This document shows positions 1 to 13,822 of a stretch of DNA of 64,000 nt, piece after piece (the first letter of the stretch is position 1; every line of letters begins with the position of its first letter). This DNA comes from Cucumis sativus. Taxonomy: Eukaryota > Streptophyta > Magnoliopsida > Cucurbitales > Cucurbitaceae. The stretch covers positions 372,001 to 436,000 of the forward strand of contig NC_026657.2 of assembly GCF_000004075.3 (NCBI RefSeq). The letters are read 5' to 3'. The translations under genes were made by a program, and so were the position numbers. A model generated the notes under the pieces. That model was not told the DNA's origin. It made no database searches and saw nothing but the letters and a program-made list of their open reading frames with translations.

Positions 1-1300
1 TTGGGACAAAGAATGATTTATAATAGTCTATGTTTAGAGTGCATGCTATTATCTTAGCTTTTGTTAGCTTTGGCTCCTTTTGTGGTGGTTGTTACTGGAA
101 TTTCCAATTGGTCGTTTAAGTGAGAAAGAGTGTGAGGAAAAGAAGAAAGAGGAGTGAAAAAAAGTTTTATGATGATACTGGGATTAGGACTAAAATAATT
201 CACTTCACTTCTAAATGATCAAATGTTTTCGTATAGTTTATGGTTCATGTTAAAAGTAAAAGGTCATTTCCTTTATTGTATGCTTTTTAAAAATTTTAGA
301 GAATAAAGCAGAGAGAGATAAAAGTTTAGAAAATAAATTTATTCAATGATATACATCATATACTATTTAATTTAAATCATATTAAAGTTTTTAAAAAGTG
401 TCTCTAAACTAAATAAAAAGAAGTTTATATATATGTTTACCGATCTCTAAATTTTATGAATATTTAATAGCTTTTTAGTTAATTTGTTTGTAAAACTCTC
501 TAATATATCTTTGTTTTAGCGAAAATAACATACTCGTTTATATAATTTTAAAAATAGTTTTTAAGATTATCTTGTGCATGTAATTGATCTACAAAATTGT
601 ATATACAAATTCGTTGATTGAAAGAGCATGTGAGTTTTAATCATTACAACTATGCCCTCTAACTTAATTAGCTATAATCTAAATTTCACCCTATCATTGA
701 TCTAAAATAACACATAATGCAAGTAAACAAATATGCTATTTTTTTCCATTATTAGTTTAAGTTATTAAATGCATTAGAAAAAGAATATTTAGGTTATTTC
801 TAAACTTGAAACCAAACCTTCAATAAATATAACTTAATTTACAAATATACATAATGACATGCCAATTTATATTGGTGAGAATACATACAATAATGTTTTA
901 ACTGAAATACTAAAATAGAATAATTTGATTTTATGTAAAGTGTTTAAGCATAAAAACAAATAGGAAAATTCAAAGGAAAAAGTGAAATTATTACGGTAAA
1001 GAAAAAATTAAAATTTAGAAGAGAGTGGGACCAGGTCTTGGAAAGGCATATTATGCCACGTACTTTACCCTTCATTATTACTACTACTACTAATAATAAT
1101 AATATTCATGGTTGCCGTTTCCTTTATTTTATTTAATGGAAAATGGAAAATAGTTTTCTTTTTTGGAAATTTGATAATCATTTTACTCTTTTTATTATTA
1201 TTATTTAATTATTACGAGAAATTTGATGGCTTTCAATTCCTACTTTTTGCGTCGACACATTCCCTATTCATGATTGCATCCAACGAACGACGCCATTTCT
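1..1300. other. AT-rich intergenic region and probable promoter side of the TRM gene
   Basis: No coding segment is supported here; the open frames are short and of low complexity. The sequence is strongly AT-rich with many poly-A and poly-T runs. A CACGTA core at about 1057-1062 resembles the inner part of a G-box and lies a few hundred bases before the pyrimidine-rich leader of the next gene, so it could be a promoter element. That is inference only. Confidence 0.5.
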
Positions 1301-2481
1301 AATTTCTTCTTTCCTTCCTTAATTTTCCCACTAAACACCTCTCCTTTCTTTTAACTGCATTTCCTCACTCCCCGCCGGCGCCCTTTTTCCGTTCAACTTC
1401 CGTCGTCATTTCCTAATCTCTTCTCTCTCTACATGGTGCGATCTCCATTCCGCTGCTTTCTAATTTCTCTCTTTCATGTTCTTTGAATTTCACTTTTTGT
1501 AAACTTTTCTATGCAATGCTGTGCAGTTAGCTTTGTTCTTGATCTTCTGTTTGATTTCCTTCGAGAATTTCAATCGAGCTAATTGTTTAACCAAGCAGGT
1601 GTTGATTCTGAGACTGCGTTTTGTTTTCTGTTTTGAGAAAGAATTTTGTGTTCTGATCGCGGACTTGAATTGTTCAGGTCATGATATATTCATGTTTCAC
1701 CACTCTGGATAGCCTCTTTTTTTTTTTTTTTTTTTGTTTTCTTGTCTCTGTGATGATTGTGTGAAATCTTTGATTCTCACGTTATGTTTTAGGTGGATGG
1801 TTTTGATGAAATTAAGCGATTCATGATTCCTCTTTTTGATAAATTTGCTTTGCTCTGTAGTTTGTGCCATCGATTTCCTTGAAGCCTTTTTAAAAATATA
1901 TGACATGTGACTTGTTCTTTCTTCTATGGATCTTGCTCTGGTCTTTCTCCGAGTTCTGGAATAGTTGGGCTTGTTGTGGTTCCTCCTGATGTTTTCCTAC
2001 ATAATTGAGCTGTTGAATTTCTCCACTCGCTGATTTCGGAAAACCAAAATCACAAGAAAAGGAGAAGAGATTTTCATTATTTGGATTTTCTGTTTAGGGT
2101 GTCCTGCTGATTCTGTAGCTCCAAATGCATACAAGACATTCATTTATCCAGGATGTGGCTCGAATGCTTATAAACTATTGTTGTTTCTTGGAAGAATATT
2201 TCGAACTAATGATGTCTATAAGAAGATATTGTAACCAGGGTACCATTGCCGCGCAGTACTGTACTAATTAGCAATTAGCATAATATAATCCGCGGTTCTG
2301 TTTATATTTATTTTTGTTGGTTGCACTTTGCCAGTTTAATATTTTCGTGGACTTATATTTTTGCCTTTTTTTTTTCTTTTGCTTTTCCCTTTTCAAGTTA
2401 AAACAAGAACATTGAGATCGATTTATACAGAATATGAAAGAACCAAGAAAGTGATGGCGTCATGGTAGTTATACAAGCTGC
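1300..2481 (+). promoter_or_regulatory. Putative 5' leader of the TRM gene, with a leader intron and short uORFs
   Basis: A pyrimidine-rich, GC-raised stretch at about 1310-1435 looks like a plant 5' UTR and ends in ACATG followed by GTGCG, a plausible donor at 1436. A plausible acceptor (TTATACAG) ends at 2430. The leader segment 2431-2481 holds two very short uORFs: 2434-2454 (six codons) and 2454-2468 (four codons), whose stop and start overlap by one base. The leader intron (about 1436-2430) is a prediction that needs transcript support. Confidence 0.4.
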
Positions 2482-5400
2482 ATGGGAGGCTTATTATATC
2501 CTCTTGACTTTGATCACAGAACCATGGCCAAGAAAATTTTTAATCAAAGGAGACGTCATGGTGGTATGATTGATCTATGCTATTTATGCTCTTGGATATA
2601 AGAACATCATGTTCTAATAGTTCTTCCCAAAGAGCCATTTTCCTTTAAAATGTAACTGACATTAAGTTGAGATTTTAAATATTTGAGGAGCTTGTAGCAC
2701 ATAGAGATATTTATTTATTTTTTTTTTTTTGTAAAGGTAGCACCTAGAGAGCTATTTGAGCAATAGTGACTAGAAAATTGTTCTTGGAAAACCAAGCTTA
2801 CTTTAGGATATTGATTCCCATATGGAAGCTTTTTTTTTTTTTTTTTCTCAAACCAGGTTTTTCTAAATTTATAATTCACAAGGTTTTTGAAAATTCTGGT
2901 GTTATGAATGTTCAATCATTTTACAAGCTCATCAAGATCTTTGGATGTTGACTAGAGCAGAAATTAATCCGTAGGGTAAATTAGTTAGTTGGATTGCTTT
3001 GTCTAAATAGAATTTACATTTTGCTGCAGGACTGGAAACCCCTCGCAATAGCCTGGAACTACAGATGGAGAGTTCCCAAAACTATTGTGCTGTAGAAGAA
3101 ATACCGGTAAATCTACCATTTGTTTGCTGCATACCAACTGAATAGCTATTCATTCATCATTCATGTCAAATTATCTTGTTATGATTTTGTTACTTTTTAG
3201 AGCACTACACTACTACTCGAATTTACTTGAAGTTTTCTCCCCTACACCATGCTGAATCGAGCTGACCAAATGATAGGGCCATCTAAGTTCAAGATATCAA
3301 TCTTAAATCTGTCTGGCAAATTTGTTATGTTTCATATTCTATTAGCCAACTTCCTTTGGAGAATCTTTCTGAACATTAGAATCCGTAAGATCTTTTTCCA
3401 GCCTTAAATTTTGCTACATAATGGTTAGGATGTGAGTTTTGGAAAAAAAAGATCTTCGTGTTTCATAAATTTCTGTTGGCAACCAAGGTGGATATTGGAT
3501 TGACCTATCATCTGTTATGTACCAATAGGTGGCCCGCAACCAAGAAATTGAGTCAAATGTTATTAACACCTATGGGGTATACTCTATTAACAAGCTCATT
3601 AACCATTACCAAAAGTCCTAAAACTATTTAACTTGCAGCTTTGACAGTTCAGTTACACTTGTCTCGATGCTCAACAGCCTATGTAACTACAATTATTTCA
3701 AGAAAAGTGCAAAGTCAACCTTGGCCCTCCTGTTAGTTACTACGTTAAAAAACACAAAAGAAATATTTGCAGGTGTATCTTCTTGCTAGCCTACGTCCTA
3801 ATTGAAGTATTTTCTGCAAATGCTTTCACTTTCTCATTTTCATATCAACATTCTATTTCTTAAAATGACATTTTCAAGTGTCCATCCTCTAATTTTCTTA
3901 AATTCTTTTTTGGACCTTATGCCCCAATACCAGTGTACCTTTTTCATCGGTATGGTTTTCCAATTAGTTTTCATTGCTATCTCTCTAATCGACATTTCTA
4001 TGTGATCATTGCTAAATTTTCAGTACTCCTATCAAATCGATGAAGTGTTTTCTGACAAGGACTATTTAAAAAATGAGGCTTCAATGAAGAAATTAATTGA
4101 TAGGGAAATATCCACGCGCACAAATGTCAAACATAATGGACCAAGCATTGTTGCTCGACTCATGGGGATGGATATGTTGCCCTTGGATGCTAAAGATGTA
4201 GTTGAGCTAAGTGACAAGAGGCATAATAGCAAGGGAGTCAAGACTTCAAATAAAGAAAGCAATGGCAGGGGCTTGCATTCTCTTGCATCCTCCAAATCAA
4301 ATTATTCAAAGCAAATGGATCTGCACTCATCTTATCACGATAATGACAAGGATGCTGATCGTGATCGCTGGGGCAGTAGTCAGAAGATGGGAGTATCACA
4401 CCGTCAGGAACATCCTCAGGAGGAGGAATTACAAAAGTTCAAAAAAGAATTTGAAGCATGGCAAGCTGCAAGGTTTAGAGAGTGCTCAAGGGTTATTGAA
4501 GTTAGTAGCATCAATAGACGGTCAGTTGCTCAGGAAAACCTTGCCAAGGAGAAGATAGCAATAAATGCAAATACAAGGAGAACATCAAGCCAGAAGGTCT
4601 CAGCGGAACCCAAAGGTTCAACAGTGGAGATGAAATCATATAAAAGTATTGGTCTAGATGATTGCGTTAAGAGGGAAACATTCCCAGCTGAGCAGAGGGG
4701 AACCTTTTCTTTGAGAAGCAAAGCCATGGATGCAGATTTTGAACACCCTTGCCTGATAAGTTGTGATCAGAAAGATAAATCGCATGGCCCAACAAAGATT
4801 GTTATTCTGAAGCCTGGTCCTGATAAGATGTGCGTCCATGAAGAGCACTGGAAAAATTCCTCAGGGAATTTAGGAGAAAGAGTTAGTATTGAAGATTTTC
4901 TTGATGAGGTCAAGGAGCGGCTGAGATGCGAATTGCAAGGGAAAAGTTTTAAAAAGGGTTATACAGCTCGTGGAAGTGGAATAGAGACGCCGTATAGTGA
5001 GAGGCCATCTCACAGAAGACAAATAGCTCAGAACATAGCCACACAGGTTAGAGATAGTGTCACAAGAGACATTGGAATAAATTTACTTCGTTCAGAATCC
5101 ACAAGATCATACAACAGTGAAGTTCAATTTATTGGTTTAGATTCCCCAGAATTCGTAAGCAAAGATACCAGAAGATTGTTGGCAGAGAGACTGAGAAATG
5201 TTCGAAGCAAAGATTCAGACCTTGATAGTGGGAGCTCTAGGTCATCTGTATGTGATCATGAGAGAGTTATGAACCAAGTAGAAACGACTTTGACAAATGG
5301 AAAACATAGAGATTATTGGGAAGTACTCAGAGATGCAGAAGAAATACAAACTAGATCTTTCAGGCATGAGGCGAACCAAAATGAGGTTCTTCCCAAAGAA

Positions 5401-7126
5401 CTATCTCCTATGAATCTCACCAGGTCATTATCAGCTCCAGTGTCAGGAACGTCATTTGGGAAGCTTCTTCTGGAGGACCGGCACATTTTAACCGGTGTCC
5501 ACATTCAGAGAAAACATGAAGCAAGTGATCATGTGGCGATGAGTTGCAAAAAGCAGAAGAAAGAGAGGTTTAATTTTAAAGAAAAGGTTTCCAATTTCAG
5601 ATATAATTTCACTCTTAGAGGGAAGCTGTTTGGCAGAAAGACGCAATCGATTAGCGGATTACATAGTGCCAACCTATACTCTTCCAAAGACATCTTGAGT
5701 GGACCAACTGTTGTAATGAACTCTGGAGAGCGCCACGAAAGGGTATAATTTCTCAACTATTTCAACTCTGGTTCCACACTTTCATATTCACTAATTATTT
5801 TTCTTCATTATCCCAGGAGAATTTCACTGAGGTGCCTCCGAGTCCTGCTTCTGTGTGCAGCAGTGTCCAAGAAGAGTTCTGGAAGTTATCTGACCATCAC
5901 AGTCCAATATCAACTTCAGATGTAACTCCTAGAGAGGAGAACTCTGTTTCCCAGGTCTTTAGGGAGATAAGTTCTAACTTGAAAGGTAAGAGGAATTACT
6001 TTTATGCACGATCAATTTGACACTAGTACTCAATGCCGTAGTAGAAAGTACATTTTCCTGGATTTGTTTCTTTTAAGACTTTATATTTCTCAGGATTCTT
6101 ATACATTGATATACTCTTTCTTCTAGTGTTATCAAATTATATCTACGTAGATCCACTATTGCCATTTTTGTTTTCTTACATCTTAAATCTGTTCTCTTCA
6201 AGTACTTCCTCTTCAGAAGTTGTGTGCTTCTGCTTATGTATTTTGGTTGATTCACAGATTTTAAAAGAAACTTAGTATAGGTATTGCCATTTTTTTTTGT
6301 ATCTAATATACTTTTAGTTATTAGTCGACTGCTTTGTCTATATTAATGGGTTGACGAGCTGTATAGGTTATGAGCCACCTTACCTTTTGTATATATAAAT
6401 AAGCTGTTAACATCTCTTTTAAACTTATAAAAAAAATTCTCAGATTTTAACTCTTTGTTCAAATATTTGTTTATATTTTTTTCTGCCGCAGAACTTCGAA
6501 GACAGCTGAATCAACTTGATTCGGATGATATTGAGGACAAAGTGGAACAGCAGCCTGTTGAGTCCGAAATCACAAAACTTGAAGATCCCGCAGAAGCTTA
6601 CATACGAGATCTTCTTATTGTTTCTGGTATGTATGATGGATCAACAGATAACAACTTTACACGAAATAACGCAGATACAAAGTCTATCAGCAACGCAATC
6701 TTTGAAGAAGTGGAAGAAGCATATAGAAAATCAGAGATAAAAAATGAAATCATTGGGAAGGAGCAGAGTGAAAATAGTGTAGATCACAAAATGTTATTTG
6801 ATCTTTTGAACGAAGTACTTCCAATCGTACTTGCGCCATGTTTAACATTGTCCAAATTTAGAAGAAAAGTTATTAACTCCTCTATGCCACCACGGCCATT
6901 GTTAGGAAAAAAACTATTGGATCCTGTATGGGACGTCATCCGCAAATTTATACATCCTTCAACTGATAGATCTTATTACTTGCTTGATGGTGTTATGGCT
7001 CGAGATTTAAATTCAACACCATGGTCCTCATTAAGGGATGATGAGATTAACACGATTGGGAGGGAGGTTGAAGCTCTGATCATGAAGGATTTGGTTGAAG
7101 AAATTGTGAAGGATTTGCTAAAATGA
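2482..7126 (+). CDS. TON1-recruiting-motif (TRM) family protein, DUF3741 and DUF4378 regions
   Basis: Five exons join in frame: 2482-2563, 3030-3106, 4024-5742, 5817-5985, 6492-7126, giving 893 aa. All junctions are GT-AG and phases match. Near residues 92-107 is the motif PSIVARLMGMDMLP, typical of the DUF3741-associated segment. The middle is long, polar and Ser/Arg-rich, with the patch LTRSLSAPVSGTSFGKLL. The last exon is DUF4378-like (AYIRDLLIVSG, LFDLLNEVL, VEEIVKDLL at the end). TRM proteins recruit TON1/PP2A complexes to cortical microtubules and influence cell-division plane and organ shape; that role is family knowledge. Start: the ATG at 2482 is the first in frame after an in-frame TGA at 2452 and gives an MGGLLYPLDF start; a second in-frame ATG at 2524 is an alternative. 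The family call is firm, the exact subgroup (perhaps TRM6-8) is not. Confidence 0.85.
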
Positions 7127-10100
7127 TGCTGCAGAGTTTTAATTCTCAGGACACTGACCTTATGCTACCACTTGGAGTGGACAGAAATTGCATGGAAAAA
7201 TCAAATATATTGAGGATACCACGCTTGATATTCACCCGAAATATACCTTTTTTTTTAGTTTCTTTTTACGTACATATGATTTGTCAATGCAGATTGGCTT
7301 CAAGTGAAGGTGTTATTCAGATGTAAATGACTCTTATCCGATGTGAATTATCATAATTTGTAAAGGAAAGTTAACATGATATTTCTCTCTGCAGTTTGTG
7401 CCCAACTCTTGCCCTTTGCCATAATTTGTAATATCCAGCGTCAGAAAACTTAAACAATCAGCTGGCGCAAGTTCCAATGTTCGGTTGCTACGACAAAAGG
7501 TATAACTCGTACAAATAATTGAAGTTTATGCCATGTATTTATTCCTTTTGCCCCCTACTATGAGATTGTTTTGTTTGATTCCCAGTTACGTTTTATGAAG
7601 GCCATGTTTATAAAGTTTAAATATTGCAATTCTCTGTGAGATTGACATGCTTTGGCTTGTTAGAAACCGAATGCTTTGTGTGAATTAACCAGGTAAAAGG
7701 ATTATTATTATTTATTTATTTTTTAATAACTAGGTAAAAAGAATTAATGGTTAGACATTATTCGATAAAAATTCTTCAGCTTACTCACCCAACCTACGCC
7801 ATAAATTCTCCAAGCCAGTCGAAAAAATGGTCAATCTTACTATTAAAAGAGAGCCACCCCAATTGAAAGGAAGTGGAACTTTACCAATTCCCATATAGCA
7901 AATTGTGGGTCTATCTATGTATGATGTTTCATCATGGGTTAGGTAGAGCATACTCTTACTCTAAATGTGAAAGCCAAGAGCTGAAAGAGTTTAAAAAACT
8001 TCATGACCTTTATTTTTACTTATAACAACACCTTAATGCTTCTTAAACTTTGTCATATTACTCATCGGTTTCACAAGGAGGATACATAAATTAGGATCTG
8101 AAATGGTGTGTGACAGTAATTTTGTACGAAAGTTTGAATTGTAAAATATCATTATAGGTTTCAAATTTTTAGTATATACACATAACTTTAGCTATATAGA
8201 GAGAGAGTTTAGCATATATAAATACAGAGAAAGAGAGAGAGTGAGTGATCATGTAAAATTAAATATCTATCCATGGACATAGAAGAAGCTGGATTCATAC
8301 CGAACCAACTTGAGGTATAATTATTGCAGGAGGTGAAATGTTGATAGTTTTGGACTCCGCTCTTCTTGGTCAATGACTCAATTGTCATTGGCTTGGCAAA
8401 ACGTCTTCGTTTTATATACAGGACTTTGGAGTTACGTCTGTTTTCCATTTGTTTTGAAACTGATTAGTATTCTTAGAAAATGAGTTAAATCCTTTTTTTC
8501 TTAGAGGTTGGAGAATCTTTGGTCCTTATCATGTGGTGGATAAGTGTATAGTTTTTGTCTTTCCATTAGCACAAATGTAAATGGAAGGAAATTCTGTTTT
8601 GTTTCATATTATTATGATTGTTCACACTGTAAATTAGAAAAAGAGAGAGAGAGAGAAAGAGATTGAATATGATTGATGATTGATGATTAATGGTGGGGGC
8701 AAGGCAATGTTTGGGACGGAGAAGTATATTGTTTGGCCGCCCCTTGATTTTGACCTGCCTAGCTCTCTCTCCTAGTGCTTACTGGTGGAGCACATGCTCT
8801 GTCGGCTAATCATCCCTTTCCCTTTCTCTCTTTCGTTGGATTAATCAATTTTATCTTCTAATCTCCCCTTCTTTCTTCTCCCTAACATCTCTCCTATTTT
8901 ATTCCCTTTTCACCTTCTTAATTAAAGGTTTATTATAATCAATTTTAGGGATCATTGGTTACAGCAAACAAAGTGTATAGTAACTTAGTATGATATGTAC
9001 TAACAAATTTGAGACTTCACAAAGTTATTTTATATATTTATAACAATTATAATGGGTAACACTTTTAGGGATAATAATTTTTTAATAGCAATATGATCTA
9101 GCATTGGTAGGCTCTAAGGGCCTAATCTAATTTTTATAATATTTTTTGTATTGTGGTGTATATGTTTTTAAATTTATTTTAGGGTTAATGCAAGTCTAAA
9201 ATTTCAATTTTGTGTTTGGTAGATTTTTAAAACAAAATTTTAAAAGATAAGTTAGCAATTTTATAAAATTAGGGACAAATTAGATATAGATGTTCAAGTT
9301 TGATGGGCTCATTTGAAATTTTAACCTATATCTTTTCGTAACTTAATTAATTATTCAAATTCATTCTTGAATTATATTTTCTTCTAGTGATTATTATATA
9401 AAATTATTCTCATTTCTGTGTCCCACACACAATTTAAAATTTGTTTCTAGCGCAATTGATAATTATGGTCACTTTTACATGTAATGGGAAAACTAATATA
9501 TTTTAGGTCTCAATTACTTTATGAGTACTAATTATTAATTATTATTTTTGTTTCCATCACTCTCATTTCAATTTTAATTGTTTACCGAAACAACAATTAT
9601 GAAGATGGACTTAGCGAAACAATTAAGGAGACAATAACGATCCTTATAGTTACAATTTATTATAGTTTTCGTCCTCATTCAACAATTATTCAAAAAATTT
9701 ATTATATACTTTGAAATTATTATTATTTATATTAGTATGCACAGTTTATTTAGTACTTTTAATTTAAAATCTGGCGGTTCGCATGGGTATGCAGATCTTA
9801 AAAAAACGTAGGCATATAGAGTAGTCGAAACTCTATCGTCTTTTTCTCTTCCTTCGTTTGTTGACGTTAAGTCTACATAAATATCCACCTAAAGTAAAAA
9901 ATATAAAAATATTTTACCCACAAAATATGTTACATGCTACGATGACATATAATATAACAATAAATCAATGAAATAAAATTGTCGTAATATCACTCAAATA
10001 ATTTAGATATGTGTCGTTAACTAAGATATCAACAGGTTTAAATTTTCAGAAAAAAAAATAATATAAAATGTATTTATTAAGTCAATATCGTTACTCTATA

Positions 10101-10587
10101 TTCATAGACTTATATATAGTTTTTAATAATAATAATAATAAAATATTTTAAAGCCTCAAACCAAATTAAAACTTCATTTTCATTCTAACAAACGAACAGC
10201 AGGAAAGACAAATTTATGGATTTTCTGTTGTTAAGTCCCAATATATTTTGATCACAACATATTAATTACTTCAAAATTGTTTATATTTTCATTATTGTAC
10301 TCTTTTGGAATTCAATTAATTATCTTTTTATAATTTCGAAACTAAGGGTTTCATTCCATCAGAAATTCAAATAAATAACAGTAAGATGGGTGAATGAAAT
10401 CCCAACCGAATCTTAATTAAACAAAAGAGAGGAAGGGGATAAAGGGAAATTATTTATATGATATGATTAAGGGTTTTGTATTTATGTGCTAAATGCAATT
10501 AATGGTTATGAGTCGTCTAATTAATTAACACACTCACATGCATTTTCACTAATGAGACAACGACTCCTTCATGTGTCCACCTTTTTC

Positions 10588-10620
<33 letters not shown>

Positions 10621-10700
10621 TTTTTTTTTTATTATTATTCCCTTAAATAAATAAATAAACATTTTAATTTTAATTTCGAAGACAAGAAAACAATCCATCT
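7127..10700. other. Intergenic region, TRM 3' UTR to WOX13 leader
   Basis: About the first 250-300 bases are probably the TRM 3' UTR. The rest is AT-rich with no supported gene. A TATA-like TATATAAATA lies at about 8215-8224 next to GA repeats. Around 8640-8860 a GA tract, a GC-raised segment and a CT tract follow one another. An (ATT)n microsatellite lies at about 10588-10619, followed by a T run. Confidence 0.5.
10588..10619. repeat. (ATT)n microsatellite
   Basis: About ten perfect TTA/ATT triplets followed by a T tract and three more triplets. It lies some 100 bases upstream of the putative WOX13 leader exon. Confidence 0.9.
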
Positions 10701-10734
10701 CTGACACAAAATATAAAAGAGAAGAAGAACAAAC

Positions 10735-10962
10735 ACTCTTCACCTTCACCTTCACCTTCCACTGTCAAAAGCTGCAAAATCTCCGACATCTTCTTCCTTA
10801 TCTCCGCCGTGATGTCCACCGCCGACCGCCGTAGCAGACTGCACTAACTTTCAGAATAACACGTCATTCTGTCAGAGGCTGACTGGGCCGACGGGTACCC
10901 TCAGGGTGAGACACTGCCAGAGAATACTCAGAAACATCACCACCCTCCTCTCTTCCACCGGT
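10735..10962 (+). promoter_or_regulatory. GC-raised exon-like block, putative distal leader exon of WOX13
   Basis: This block stands out from the AT-rich surroundings: (CTTCAC)n-like and CT-rich at its start, then GC-rich. A TATA-like ATATAAAAG lies just upstream at about 10710. A uORF at 10812-10847 encodes 11 residues. A possible donor (CACCG followed by GTACTT) lies at about 10961, and a possible acceptor (ATTAAAG) just before the WOX13 start at about 11694. It could instead belong to a separate non-coding transcript. Confidence 0.35.
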
Positions 10963-11701
10963 ACTTCCGGTTGCCTTTCCCTCTCTACTATATATTATTT
11001 CATTCTTTCTTTTTCTTTATTTTCCCTCTCAAATTATTTCCTCTTTTATAAGGAAATTAATTTTTGCTTAATTGCTTTCCATTTTAGATTCCAATATTTG
11101 CCATAAAGGAACAAAAATCAAATCCAAGGTGGATTGGATTTGATAGTGTCCTCTTTTTGTTTTGCTAACTAAAGTATTTTTTTTATTACTATATACTAAA
11201 TTAATTAACTCTATGAATTGAATCATTTTTAATCTACTATTAAATATTGGTTTTTCGAATAGAAAGTAGAAAAAGAAGAGACTTTATAAAACTCTCACAA
11301 TAGAAGGTAAAAATTTTGTTGTATCTCTACAAATTTTATTGTATGTAATAGAGGTTAATACGACTTTATTTTTAAACCAATAAAATTACTTATAGTGATT
11401 AAGAAAGGAAAAATCATGAAATAATTTAATATATATAGTGAAAAAGAAAAAAAGTAAAGAAAAGGTGAGAGAAATGCTTTTATTAATAGGAGAGTAAAAA
11501 ATAATAATTGATTGATTAATTTAGGTTTAAAGGATAATAGAAATAAGAATATAAAAATTGATTTTTGGGAGTGTTTTCCTTTCCCGCATATTTGTCTGTT
11601 TCTTTACTTTCCCGTTAACCGTCCGCTTTTGTGAATTACAATTTCTTCTTTCTTTAATTTCTTCTTCTTCTTCTTTCATTCTCTCTCAAATTAAAGCGAT
11701 T

Positions 11702-13822
11702 ATGATGGAGTGGGAAAAACCTGAGCAGCAAAATCCTTACCACCATCACCACCACAACCCTCCTCTTTGTGACGATCATCTTCATCACCTCACCGGTACT
11801 ACCGCCGCCGGCGCTCTCTACGTCAAAGTCATGACCGACGACCAATTGGAGACTCTTCGAAAACAAATTGCTGTTTACGCCACCATTTGCGAGCAGCTTG
11901 TTGAGATGCACAAGACCCTTACTGCTCACCAGGATCTCACAGGTGCCTTCTCTAAATTAATTAAAATGCTCTTTCATTCATTTCTTCAACTTCTTCTTTC
12001 AATCCAATCCCCTAATTAATTGTTTAAGCCTTACACATCTACTACCCCCTATATTGTTTGGTTATACTATTTGATTTTTTGGAATTTCCTCTTTTTAATT
12101 TTCACTCGATTGATAGATTATTGAATTTTGATTCCTGGTGGTATATTGTATTGTATCATTGTATGTGTTTGTGGTGCAATTTCTCGAGGTGTTGTTCTTG
12201 TTCATGATTTTCTTATATTTTGGAAATGCGTGCAAATATTTGGTGATTTCGAGCAGCTAACAGTTACCTCAAAATAAGGGCAAATATCTAAGTCTGTTAC
12301 TAAGACTACTACCGGTTTCCCTTTTCTTGATGGCTATCCAACTTTTTTGTGGTCCTTTTGGCTATGGTGTCCCTGCCGTAAAGTAACGATTTCCCTCTCC
12401 TTCATTGTTTGCAGCATGTGTATTAAGAGGCGCTTTAGTAACCATTTAGTAATCCACTTTATATAAATATATGTATACGTTTTCTGAACCAATTCATGAG
12501 TATTCTCGGAAGAAGTGAAAACTTTCGATTTAAAATGAAAAGAAAAGAGTAATTGGGAGATTTATTTTCTTTAGCAATTGATTAAGGGGTTCAATACTAT
12601 AGAAGTATTTGTAAATTGAATAAGCCAAGTTGAAGATTGGAGAGTTTTGATAATGTGATGTTAATGGAATTTGGATTAAGATGGTTGTAAAAGTATGCCT
12701 TTGACTTAAAGCTTGCTTTCTACTCCACCTGTATGATCTTGGAGACAATCTGATGAATCTCCTCTATGCACTTGCTTAAAGCTTGTGTCTTGCTGCTTTG
12801 CAGGAATGAGGTTGGGTAACATGTACTGTGAGCCATTGATGACATCTTCCAGCCACAAAATCACTTCTAGACAGAGGTGGACTCCCACACCTGTGCAGCT
12901 TCAGATCTTAGAGCGTATATTCGACCAAGGGAATGGAACTCCCAGCAAGCAAAAGATCAAAGAGATAACCTCTGAACTGGGGCAGCATGGCCAAATTTCT
13001 GAATCTAATGTCTATAACTGGTTCCAAAACAGGCGTGCTCGATCAAAGAGAAAGCAGCAAAGTGCCGCACCTGCCTATGGCGAATCAGAAGTGGAGACAG
13101 AAGTCGAATCACCAAAAGATAAGAAGACGAAACCTGTGGATTTTCAAACTAATCAATCCTCTGCACCTTTGGGGGACGACATGTGCTTTCAGAGTCCGGA
13201 GATGAGTTCTGAACTGCATTTCCTGGATCCAAACACCAACAAAGCTGATACTTTGTTCCCTTCAAATGGAAGTTTAAAAACGGCAAGAAGCTTCAGCCAG
13301 ATGTCTTTTTATGAGGGTATGCCATAAGAGTTTTTTGTCACTCTTCATATGTTCTATTACCCTTTTTTTTTTGCCTGATTTAACCATCTTTGTTTTGTCA
13401 TATTATGTGGAGGATTAAGGGAAGTATTAAACTCGTCAATTTCTCAAAAACTTACTGATTAGAGCATACACACGTAAACTTCTGAATCCTGTTTTGTTAG
13501 GGAATGCCTTACAATCCTGCAGGGTATTATTTTAAGATCACCTTTTTTTTATATCACCAAAATGACAAGAATGTTCAAGTAAAAAATGATTAGCTAACTT
13601 TCTACCTCTTGATACATATAAATTAAGAAGATCCCTATTTGACTCTATTTTTTGCTTGGATCTCCATCTCTTTCACACAGAGGATATAAAATTGAATATG
13701 TGCTTTTCTTTTTGAAATGGATTTCAGCTGGGAATGAGCAGCTGACAGGAAAGATTGAAACGCCAGAGAACTATAGTATCTACCAGCAAGCAGAAGGCTA
13801 CAACATGACGGGACGACCATGA
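11702..13822 (+). CDS. WOX13: WUSCHEL-related homeobox 13 (WOX13-clade) transcription factor
   Basis: Three exons, 11702-11942, 12804-13316 and 13728-13822, join in frame (both introns phase 1) to give 282 aa. Residues 1-80 hold a His-rich stretch and the WOX13-type segment [17 protein letters not shown]. The atypical WOX homeodomain spans about residues 101-165: [18 protein letters not shown], then recognition helix [17 protein letters not shown]. The tail has the ESEVETEVE acidic patch and [15 protein letters not shown], both typical of WOX13. It lacks the WUS box of the modern clade, as expected for the ancient clade. Nuclear DNA-binding regulator; in Arabidopsis WOX13 acts in fruit patterning and callus/tissue repair. 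Translation starts at the first of two adjacent ATGs. The CT-rich leader holds a short CTT repeat. Confidence 0.95.

Noticed and set aside
8690..8810. Possible microRNA precursor
   Set aside because: I looked for arms of common plant miRNA families and for a long stem, and found only short stem pairings.
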